Shown: positions 7,471 to 13,497 of the stretch, one piece after another
Position numbering within the stretch: position 1 is the first letter of the stretch
How the letters are laid out: each line of letters opens with the position of its first letter
Assembly: GCA_001557035.1 (NCBI GenBank)
Contig: LSKJ01000794.1
Span: 1-13,963 of the forward strand
Origin: Rhodospirillaceae bacterium CCH5-H10
Lineage (GTDB): Bacteria > Pseudomonadota > Alphaproteobacteria > Reyranellales > Reyranellaceae
Length of the DNA: 13,963 nucleotides
Direction: 5' to 3'
Translations under genes and position numbers: made by a program
The notes under the pieces: model-generated
Database searches by the model: none
What the model was told of the DNA's origin: nothing
The model's input: the letters and a program-made list of their open reading frames with translations, nothing else

Positions 7471-8262
7471 TCAGGTGGTGGCGTAGCGCGGGGCCGCGTA
7501 CTGGCGCGACAGGTTGGGCCCGAGGGCAAGTCTTGCCTCTTCGAACCGCCGCCAGTCCGAAGCGTCCGGCAGAGACGGGATCGTCACGGTCTCGCCCTGG
7601 TCGAGACCGGACAGCGCGGCGTCGACCATTTCCTCCACGTCCATGAGCATTTCGGCGGGAAACGATGCGACGTCCACGCCCGCCTTGCCCCAGATCTCGG
7701 TGCGCGTGGCGCCGGGAAGGACGGCCTGCACACGAACGCCCTTGTCCTTCAGCTCGCGGTCGAGCGACTGGCTCAGGTTCAGCAGGAAGGCCTTGGTGCC
7801 GCTGTACGTTCCGTTGAACCGCTCCGGCGCCAAGGCCAGGACCGAGGCGATGTTGACGATCGCACCGCTCCCGCGGTCGACGAAGCCCCTTGCCGCGGCG
7901 CGGGCCAGCCGAAGCGGCGCCGTGACGTTCAGCTCGATCATCGCCTGAAGCCTGTCCGGCTCGTTGTCCAGCAGCGGGCCGGCCATCGCCATCCCGGCAT
8001 TGTTCACCAGCATGCGAATGGCGGCATCCGTGGAGAGGCGTTCCTCGACCTTCAGCAGGTCGCGCCGGCTGCACAGGTCCGCCTGCAGGATTTCGACCTG
8101 GCGTCCGGTGGCGTCCTGGATGCGTCGCGTCACGGCGGCGAGCCGCCCGCCATCGCGGGCGACGAGGATCAGATCGTAGCCCCGCCGGGCCAGCCGGTCC
8201 GCGTAGACGGCGCCGATCCCTGCAGAAGCTCCGGTGACGAGCGCAGTACCCGATGTGGACAT
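7471..8262 (-). CDS. Classical SDR-family oxidoreductase
   Basis: A 263-residue classical short-chain dehydrogenase and first gene of the minus operon. Visible motifs are TGASAGIG (10-17), Arg36 after strand beta-2 (LVARD), suggesting NADP(H), NNAG (87-90) and the catalytic set Ser140, Tyr153 and Lys157 (YSGTK). It resembles the DltE / YdfG-like group of short reductases acting on small carbonyls, but no substrate can be assigned. ATG at 8262 has GAGGG about 5 nt upstream; longer starts in this frame would run into the operator region. It is transcribed divergently from the TetR gene, with 102 nt between the two start codons, so regulation by that TetR is likely. Confidence 0.92.
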   Translation of the reverse strand: MSTSGTALVTGASAGIGAVYADRLARRGYDLILVARDGGRLAAVTRRIQDATGRQVEILQADLCSRRDLLKVEERLSTDAAIRMLVNNAGMAMAGPLLDNEPDRLQAMIELNVTAPLRLARAAARGFVDRGSGAIVNIASVLALAPERFNGTYSGTKAFLLNLSQSLDRELKDKGVRVQAVLPGATRTEIWGKAGVDVASFPAEMLMDVEEMVDAALSGLDQGETVTIPSLPDASDWRRFEEARLALGPNLSRQYAAPRYATT

Positions 8263-8279
8263 TGGACCCTCATGAACTT

Positions 8280-8332
8280 TTAGATGACGTTCGCAATCAT
8301 TAGTTTGCATTAGATGACGATCGCCACTATTA
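8280..8332. promoter_or_regulatory. Probable TetR operator: two 23-bp direct units, 30 bp apart
   Basis: Units at 8280-8302 and 8310-8332 share TTAGATGACGWTCGC followed by a conserved ATTA end, 19 of 23 positions overall by my count. Each unit is also an imperfect dyad (TTAGATGA facing TCATTA or CTATTA), as expected for a TetR-type dimer site. The 30-bp period puts the two on roughly the same DNA face. They cover promoter-like elements of both divergent transcripts, so one regulator could repress both. Inference from sequence only. Confidence 0.65.
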
Positions 8333-8333
8333 A
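8305..8333 (+). promoter_or_regulatory. Predicted promoter of tetR-MFS
   Basis: TTGCAT (8305-8310) and TATTAA (8328-8333) are spaced by exactly 17 bp and lie about 30 nt before the TetR start codon. The second operator-like unit fills the space between them and covers the -10. Confidence 0.5.
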
Positions 8334-8339
8334 AGTCAA
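8311..8339 (-). promoter_or_regulatory. Predicted promoter of the SDR-SDR-MDR operon
   Basis: On the minus strand TTGACT (8339-8334) is a strong -35. At 17 bp the -10 candidate is CATCTA (8316-8311), with the alternative TCTAAT two bases further on. The second operator-like unit overlaps it, so bound repressor should block it. Confidence 0.45.
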
Positions 8340-8364
8340 CTCTTGAGCCGGCCGGGAGCTTCGC

Positions 8365-8919
8365 ATGCGGGTAACGAGGGAAAAGGCTGCCGAAAATCGC
8401 GAGCGGATCCTGTCCGCCGCGGCACGGCTGATGCGCGAGCGCGGCCTGTCCGGCGTCGGCGTCGATGAACTTGCCGCGGCCGCGGGAATGACCCACGGCA
8501 GCCTCTACAGCCAGTTCGGCTCGAAGGAACAGCTCGTCGAGGAGACGGTGAGCCATGCCGTCGCCGCCAAGGCGCGGGAACTGCCGGCGATCCACTCCCT
8601 GGACACGTACGTTTCGGAGTATCTCTCCGGCGCCCATCGCGACGCGCCCGGAACCGGATGTCCCCTCGCCGCCCTGGGCTGCGACGTGGCCCGGCAGGGC
8701 GAGGGGGTGCGGGCACGGTTCACCGCCGGCGTCCGCGGCATGATCGGACGCTTGAGCGGTTGCATGCCCGCCGGCTTGAAGTCGAAGCAACGCGACGAGG
8801 CAGCCCTTGCAGCGGCGGCGTCGCTGATCGGTGCGCTCGTGCTTGCCCGCGCCGTGAACGACCCCAAGCTGTCGGACGACATTCTTCGGGCGACCCGCAA
8901 GCAATTGACGAAGCCATGA
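8365..8919 (+). CDS. TetR/AcrR-family transcriptional regulator
   Basis: A 184-residue repressor-type protein. The N-terminal helix-turn-helix domain covers about residues 10-57 and includes VGVDELAAAAGMTHGSLYSQFGSKEQL, a textbook TetR recognition region. The ligand domain contains DAPGTGCPLAALGCDVARQ, a segment typical of a TetR group that responds to reactive or small organic compounds. Three cysteines (Cys99, Cys106, Cys133) are present and could sense electrophiles, which is inference. ATG at 8365 is preceded by GGGAG. It is divergent from the oxidoreductase operon and overlaps the exporter start by ATGA, so it probably controls both and itself through the repeats at 8280-8332. Confidence 0.93.
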   Translation: MRVTREKAAENRERILSAAARLMRERGLSGVGVDELAAAAGMTHGSLYSQFGSKEQLVEETVSHAVAAKARELPAIHSLDTYVSEYLSGAHRDAPGTGCPLAALGCDVARQGEGVRARFTAGVRGMIGRLSGCMPAGLKSKQRDEAALAAAASLIGALVLARAVNDPKLSDDILRATRKQLTKP

Positions 8920-10103
8920 CCGGAATGCACGGACGCCCCGGCGCGACGGTGCTGGTCCTGCTGGCCGCCCTTGCCGCGCTCAGCTCCTTCGCGACCAATA
9001 TCATCCTGCCCGCCTTTCCCGCGATCGGCAGCGCCATTGGCGTCACCACGCTCGAACTCGGCGTGACCCTCAGCAGCTTCTTCGTCGCTTTCGCGCTCGG
9101 CCAGCTCGTCGTGGGCCCCCTCTCGGATCGGTTCGGCCGGCGGCCCGTGGTGCTGGGCGGACTGCTGATCTTCCTCGCCGGAAGCGTCCTGGCCGCCAGC
9201 GCGCCGGGCATCGGCATGCTGGTCGCCGCGCGCATCGTACAGGCGATCGGCGTGTGCGCGGCCTCCGTGCTGTCGCGCGCGATCGCCCGCGATCTGTTCG
9301 AGGGGCAGGATCTGGCCCGCGCCCTTTCCTTCACGACGGTGGCCACGGCGGCGGCCTCCGGCTTCTCGCCGTTGCTGGGAATGGCGATCGAGGGGCTCCT
9401 CGGCTGGCGAACCATGTTCCTGCTGGTCGGCGCAACCGGCCTCGTCCTGGCGATGGCATACCGGCTGCTCGTCGGCGAATCGCTCCGGCCCGGCGGCCGT
9501 GCGCCGATCTCCGTTGGGAGTGTGGCGAGCGGCTATGCCGCCCTGATCGGGGATCTGCGATTTCTCGCCCCGGCTCTGACCGTGAGCCTCATCATCGGCG
9601 GCCTTTTCGCTTTCTTCGCAGCTGCCCCCGCGGTGCTGATCGACGGCTTCCGGATCGGCGCGTTCGGCCTGAGCGTGTTCTTCGCCGCGACCGTCGTGGT
9701 CGTGTTCAGCGGCGGCCTTCTGGCGCCCTGGTTCGCGCGCCGGATGGGGCATGCACGGGCAACCTCACGGGGCGCGTCGATCGCATTTGCCGGCAGCGCC
9801 CTCGTGCTTGCGTCGGTCGCCGCCGGGCTTCCCCTGATCTGGTTTACGCTGGCTTTGACCGTGTTCCTGTTCGGAATGGGACTGGCGAACCCTCTCGGTA
9901 CCGCGCTGGCGCTTCAGCCCTTCGGCGACCGGGCCGGGCTTGCCTCCGCGTTGCTCGGATTCCTGCAGATGTCGTGTGCCGCGCTGGCGACGACGGCGGC
10001 CACCTATTTGCCGCTCGATCCTGCCGCCTCTATCGCGCTCGTGCTGACCGTCGCCACGGCAATCGCCTTGCTGGTCTTCCGTCGACTCGCCTCGCACGGA
10101 TGA
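8916..10103 (+). CDS. MFS drug-type exporter (Bcr/CflA-like, DHA1 group)
   Basis: A 395-residue hydrophobic protein with about 12 predicted membrane helices. Major facilitator motif A, GPLSDRFGRRPV, is at 67-78 between helices 2 and 3. The LPAFPAIG segment at the end of helix 1 and RIVQAIGVCAASVLSRAIARD (106-126) are characteristic of the Bcr/CflA multidrug subgroup, which exports small molecules by proton antiport. The ATG at 8916 overlaps the TetR stop (ATGA), implying translational coupling; ATG at 8925 is a close alternative. Placement with a TetR regulator and a reductase operon suggests efflux of the compound, or product, handled by those enzymes. No clear terminator follows. Confidence 0.93.
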   Translation: MTGMHGRPGATVLVLLAALAALSSFATNIILPAFPAIGSAIGVTTLELGVTLSSFFVAFALGQLVVGPLSDRFGRRPVVLGGLLIFLAGSVLAASAPGIGMLVAARIVQAIGVCAASVLSRAIARDLFEGQDLARALSFTTVATAAASGFSPLLGMAIEGLLGWRTMFLLVGATGLVLAMAYRLLVGESLRPGGRAPISVGSVASGYAALIGDLRFLAPALTVSLIIGGLFAFFAAAPAVLIDGFRIGAFGLSVFFAATVVVVFSGGLLAPWFARRMGHARATSRGASIAFAGSALVLASVAAGLPLIWFTLALTVFLFGMGLANPLGTALALQPFGDRAGLASALLGFLQMSCAALATTAATYLPLDPAASIALVLTVATAIALLVFRRLASHG

Positions 10104-10665
10104 CGGCCCGATCGGCTGCCCGGGGATGGACGGCGGCCTACTGCGTTTCGACAAGGCCCGGATACGACCGGATTTCTTCGTGTCGTCGCCAGCCACCGCA
10201 AGGCGCCGGGATATAAGGGCCGCCCGGCAACCCCGATCGAGCGGATGCGATCACGGCTTTGCCGCACGCGTCGCACGGCACGCCGGTGCCTGGTCCATGA
10301 CCCGAAATTGAAGGTAGCAGCGCTCCGAAACAGGCTGCGCAAAGCCAATGAAATTAACAATTTAGCACCGAGTGCGACCCCGAACGAGTACACCGCTTAC
10401 TGAGGTCTTCTCAAGGTGGGTGTCGCACTATCGGCATCTCCCAAGCTATGGCGAACGGGATCGGCTCCGCTTGGCGGACGTACAGGAGTTGCCGGCAGCC
10501 CCCCGCAGGATCGGGAGCATGGTCATTGTTTGGGAGTCGAATTGGCGCCGGAGAGGAAGGCCGCAAGTCGCGGGAGTAAACTTGATCATTGCGGGCCGCT
10601 GGCGGATTGCTCGTCAGACGTTTCGCAAACGAGGAGTTTGATCGGTTAGAATGCTTCGATAAGCC
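10104..10665. other. Gap without a supported gene; left junction of lower-GC segment
   Basis: About 560 bases. The first 200 keep the GC-rich style of the exporter; from about 10310 the sequence becomes more AT-rich and has no coding pattern. A minus-strand frame open at 10138-10353 holds GPGTGVPCDACGKAV, a CxxC segment, but it lacks a usable start and its remainder looks random. GGTGTCGCACT at 10419-10429 recurs near 13260-13298. A lone TAGAAT at 10647-10652 could be the -10 of the next gene, without a good -35. Confidence 0.5.
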
Positions 10666-11925
10666 ATGCGCAACGTCTTTGACCAGTACTTGCAGCCAGA
10701 GAACCGCCTTACTCACGCCCTGATGACGGCACTGCATGAGGATCGATGGCTACTCGCTCGGTTCCTCCGCGAAATCGCCGGGGTTAAGCCGCCGACTGCA
10801 CCCTCCGGTTTATCTGTTTTGGCGCAGCAGTTGCCGGAGACGCCCCCCGTCTCAGAGGACGAGGCAGAGCGCCGCGGTATCCCAGACGGGTGGATCTATA
10901 GCGTTGACGCGGAATGGTGCGTTGTCATCGAGAGCAAGGTCTTGATCCGGTTAAGCGACGATCAGATCGAGCGCCACCGCCGCATGGCCCACCACCTCGG
11001 CTTCACCAAGGTTTTCGTGCTTGCGATTACGACGGAAGAGCAGGCACGCCAGCGCGTCACGAGCGATCAGCGACTTAGGGTGCGGGAGTGGCGCGAGGTC
11101 TACGTCTGGCTCCGCCGTCACGGCGACCGTGAGTGGGCACGGCGAACCGCTCAGTATCTCGAAGTATCCGAAGCGAGGATGATCATGGATCAACAGTTCG
11201 TCCGTGGTGCGCTTACGCAGTTCTCGGGTGTGCCGTTTTCACACGACTAACCATACACCTACTTGGAGGCCAAGCGCGTATTGCGTTTGGTGTTCATTGA
11301 GCTCCGTGCCCGGAAGGACCTACGCGAGCGACTCCAAGTCGATCCAAGCGCACCCGGGAGAGGCAGCATCACGGGATCGAAGGGTCAAATTGTCTGGGAC
11401 TTCCTCACCCTGCGTGGGGACGCCAGCAAGGCCTTCACCTCGCGCCCGCACCTCAGCCTTGGCATCGGAGTACAACGCGTGGGGGCAATGGTCACGATCC
11501 CAGACAAGGTAGAAGGTCGAGTGCGCCGTGCCCTGCGCGAGATCGGCGAGGAGGAGTTCGCGGCACTGCTCGCGCAAGTGGTCTCAAACCTGAGACCGTT
11601 GCTGCAGGCTGAACCGGGTGCCATCCCGACATTTCACGCACAGCAAAGGCGCTGGCGACACCGTCGGGCGAAGGCGGACCTGGATGCCGAACTACGGTTT
11701 GACCTGCGCACCATCCCAGGCGCCTCCGGCACGCCCAAAAAGCAGCCGTTGTGGCTGTCAGCCGCGTATGGGGCCTTCATCGATAAGCGTGGGTCGAACT
11801 ACGAATTCCAGATTGGCGTCGAATTCGACTATGCGAAGTGCGACGGCCTGCGAAAGCCATCAGCAACAAACCTGTTCGTGCAGGCTTGGCTGGCCTGCAA
11901 GCCATTCATCGACTTGGTGCGTTAA
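10666..11925 (+). pseudogene. PD-(D/E)XK nuclease-like protein, interrupted by in-frame TAA at 11248
   Basis: One reading frame runs through both halves and is broken by a single TAA at 11248-11250. The first 194 residues look like a PD-(D/E)XK nuclease domain: N-terminal ENRLTHALMTAL helix, Asp74 in GIPDGWIY, Glu89-Ser-Lys91 in CVVIESKVL, and Gln100 in DDQIERH. After the stop the same frame continues for 224 residues (PYTYLEAKRVLRLVF onward) with protein-like sequence to TAA at 11925. The only near start for the second half is TTG at 11263, with no ribosome-binding site. I read it as one roughly 418-residue ancestral protein disrupted by a nonsense change; sequencing error or two separate polypeptides are alternatives. 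The start ATG at 10666 has a weak ribosome-binding site. Such nucleases often serve in restriction or phage defence, but no partner is present. Confidence 0.65.
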
Positions 11926-11971
11926 GCAATCAAGGTCGTCAGAGGTTGAGCAGTCGTCTGGCTCGGCTACC

Positions 11972-12425
11972 TTAGTGAAACGAGCGTTGTTGTCGCACCG
12001 TATCTCCAGCATCGTGGATACGATAATCTGGGTCCAAGATCGCGGTTTTACCCACCCTAGGCACAAGGCCGAACTCCACTAGCCCTCTGCCGCGGCTCTC
12101 GCAAATCGGCAGATCGGAAAATGGAGCAGCCCAGAACTCTCCGAACTTGCCGCTCCGCTTCTTTAGCGCCCCCCGCACCACATTCGGGACAACTCTGCGC
12201 CCCTTGTTGAGGCGGCCCTTCGACTGCTTCAATGCGGAGGTGCTGCCGCAGGCTCTTCTCCGCGAAGAGCTCACTGAAAAATGGCCACGGCACTGTGTTG
12301 TGCGCAAGGAGTAGACCCGTCGCTTGGCACGTGTCCGCGCAATGTAGAGTAAGCTGCCATTCCTCCGCATGCTCGAACCCTTGCGGTGTCGGCAGGACAA
12401 GATCAAAAAGCTGATCGTCAACAAT
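11972..12425 (-). pseudogene. Unrecognised gene, apparently frameshifted and lacking a normal start
   Basis: Two overlapping minus frames each look coding over one half. From about 12425 to 12222 one frame reads DDQLFDLVLPTPQGFEHAEEWQLTLHCAD and on to LRQHLRIEAV, then turns into low-quality sequence. From about 12220 the +1 frame reads KGRLNKGRRVVPNVVRGALK and continues through GEFWAAPFSDLPICE to a TAA at 11972. Skipping one base near 12221 joins them into a protein of about 150 residues. The first half has no ATG, GTG or TTG in frame near its beginning; an ATT at 12425 overlaps the stop of the upstream gene exactly where a coupled start would be expected. Function unknown; no domain recognised. 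Sequencing error or programmed frameshift are alternatives to decay. Confidence 0.5.
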
Positions 12426-12960
12426 GTTTGAAGGGAAGGAAATACTTGCCTGGTGGTGGCAATGGGAAGCTGGTGTCAATGATTCCCAAATGCGGATCGT
12501 AGCAACGCATGGGCAAGGCTGTGAGGCTCTCCCCGCTGGGCGTCATGTACTCCGCTTGCACTATTGGAAGCGTTGATGGAAATCGTTCGAACATACTCAG
12601 CAACTCCGATAGCCACCCAGCATAACGCCAATCTCGGCCATGCCCGCTCGCAGCAATGCTAGGAAATCGTGAAATGAACTTCTTCCCAAGTTCATACGCG
12701 TTGTCGCCTGCGGCATCGGTCCATTCAAAGTAGCTGTTTTCAGATGCACTCGAGTATCCGCAATATGCACCCTCGGTCAGATTGGGAATGTAGGCGCCGT
12801 TCCTTTTCGAGAAGAGCGTCACGGGACCGATATACACTCGAAACGCGAGTGGATATTCAAAGGGCATAATGCGAAGTCTTTGATATCCCATCCGATGTAG
12901 CTCACTAACCATGCGGATGACGCGCTGGCTTCGCCGAATCCAAGGTTGATTAGCCTTCAT
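12418..12960 (-). CDS. Hypothetical protein, conserved-looking, no known domain
   Basis: A 180-residue soluble protein rich in aromatic residues, with no signal peptide or membrane segment. Notable segments are ELHRMGYQRLRI (20-31), YFEWTDA (77-83), LGKKFISRFPSIA (91-103), GHGRDWRYAGWLSELL (106-121) and PLPPPG (166-171). The pattern (a GYQ-LR start, an F/RFP helix, GRDW-Y-GW, then PLPPPG) feels like a recurring uncharacterised family, but I cannot name it or assign a role. ATG at 12960 begins the conserved-looking part; a longer GTG start at 13032 falls inside an inverted repeat and is less likely. Its stop overlaps the putative start of the frameshifted gene downstream, so the two probably form a translationally coupled pair. 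Confidence 0.7.
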   Translation of the reverse strand: MKANQPWIRRSQRVIRMVSELHRMGYQRLRIMPFEYPLAFRVYIGPVTLFSKRNGAYIPNLTEGAYCGYSSASENSYFEWTDAAGDNAYELGKKFISRFPSIAASGHGRDWRYAGWLSELLSMFERFPSTLPIVQAEYMTPSGESLTALPMRCYDPHLGIIDTSFPLPPPGKYFLPFKHC

Positions 12961-13006
12961 ATTTGCTCGCTGTGCCAGCTTCGGACCGGTCAACAATACT
13001 GCACAA

Positions 13007-13035
13007 CGCGTGAGTTGCCGCCACCCTCTCACGCG
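13007..13035. repeat. 8-bp inverted repeat upstream of hypothetical gene
   Basis: CGCGTGAG at 13007-13014 and CTCACGCG at 13028-13035 are perfect complements around a 13-nt loop. It lies 47-75 nt upstream of the ATG at 12960, so it could be an operator or a leader-RNA hairpin for that gene. Confidence 0.45.
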
Positions 13036-13080
13036 GTTCTTTAGGGAAGCTAGCGAGGCAGACCCTTCGGCAATCGAGAC

Positions 13081-13104
13081 AGCCGAACGCTGCGACGTTC
13101 GGCT
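13081..13104. terminator. Strong 9-bp hairpin
   Basis: AGCCGAACG and CGTTCGGCT form a perfect 9-bp stem with a 6-nt loop. It sits just past the stop of the 59-codon minus frame and upstream of the hypothetical gene. No T-tract follows on either strand, so termination is a guess based on stem strength and place. Confidence 0.4.
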
Positions 13105-13117
13105 TAGACGGGATTGT

Positions 13118-13297
13118 TCATGTCAATTGTCGCCGGCACATACCTCTCAACACGTCGATAGGCAACTGCTCGAGTTCTAGGTTGGCACTAAGGCGCGGCT
13201 CATCCTGGCCGATTAAGCGGCGCATATGCTTGTACCGGAGAACAACAGGGCGCGCAGAGTGTCGCACTTCTTGAAGAGCATCATTCAAGTGCGACAC
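13118..13297 (-). CDS. Small ORF, 59 codons, uncertain
   Basis: A minus frame opens with GTG inside the 13259-13297 inverted repeat and reads VSHLNDALQEVRHSARPVVL, then MRRLIGQDEPRLSANLELEQ, ending CRRQLT before TGA. The composition is protein-like, with a balanced mix of charged and hydrophobic residues, but I recognise no family and see no ribosome-binding site. An internal ATG (MRRLIGQ) is an alternative start. It may be a fragment of a larger degraded gene, given the decay nearby. Confidence 0.25.
   Translation of the reverse strand: MSHLNDALQEVRHSARPVVLRYKHMRRLIGQDEPRLSANLELEQLPIDVLRGMCRRQLT
13259..13297. repeat. 11-bp inverted repeat whose core recurs at 10419
   Basis: GTGTCGCACTT (13259-13269) faces AAGTGCGACAC (13287-13297) across a 17-nt loop; allowing a 4-nt bulge, CAGA/TCTG outside adds four more pairs. 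The core GGTGTCGCACT occurs again at 10419-10429. It could be the end of a lost mobile element or a recombination site; no transposase is visible. Confidence 0.5.
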
Positions 13298-13426
13298 CTA
13301 CTCTGAAACCTCTAATGATTTCAGTTTCTTAGACCGCGCAATTATGGAAATGGTGCCCGAGACGGAAGCCAATAAACAACTCAAGCTATTGTTATGATTA
13401 GTGTTTTTTCTCCAATGACGAATTGA

Positions 13427-13447
13427 TACCCGCAAACGTACCCGCAA
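13427..13447. repeat. Tandem 9-bp repeat TACCCGCAA, 12-bp period
   Basis: TACCCGCAA occurs at 13427-13435 and 13439-13447, separated by ACG. Short spaced repeats like this can be protein-binding sites, for example integrase arm sites. No integrase gene is visible in the window, so the role is open. Confidence 0.4.
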
Positions 13448-13497
13448 TTCACTTCGCTGCCGCCCCGCGCAGCGCTTCTGCCAAAAACGCCGTCCGC

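Larger units (their letters stand above)
12961..13497. other. Spacer with hairpins and repeats, no strong gene
   Basis: About 540 bases between the 180-residue hypothetical gene and the exported protein. It contains four repeat structures, listed separately, and one 59-codon minus frame of uncertain status. Base composition falls to clearly AT-rich at 13300-13440, unlike the left part of the window. On the plus strand a 17-codon frame at 13344 is too short to support. No tRNA or integrase gene is visible. Confidence 0.5.

Noticed and set aside
8505..9752. Minus-strand 415-codon frame opposite TetR and MFS
   Set aside because: Low-complexity charged composition and full overlap with two well-supported genes.
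10372..10641. Plus-strand 89-codon frame in the gap before the nuclease-like gene
   Set aside because: No ribosome-binding site, no recognisable motif, and arginine/proline-rich text typical of non-coding GC-rich DNA.
13350..13380. Minus-strand text ending CTCGGGCACCA, like a tRNA 3' end or att core
   Set aside because: No T-loop (GTTCRA) or complementary acceptor strand lies nearby, so no tRNA or tRNA fragment can be supported.
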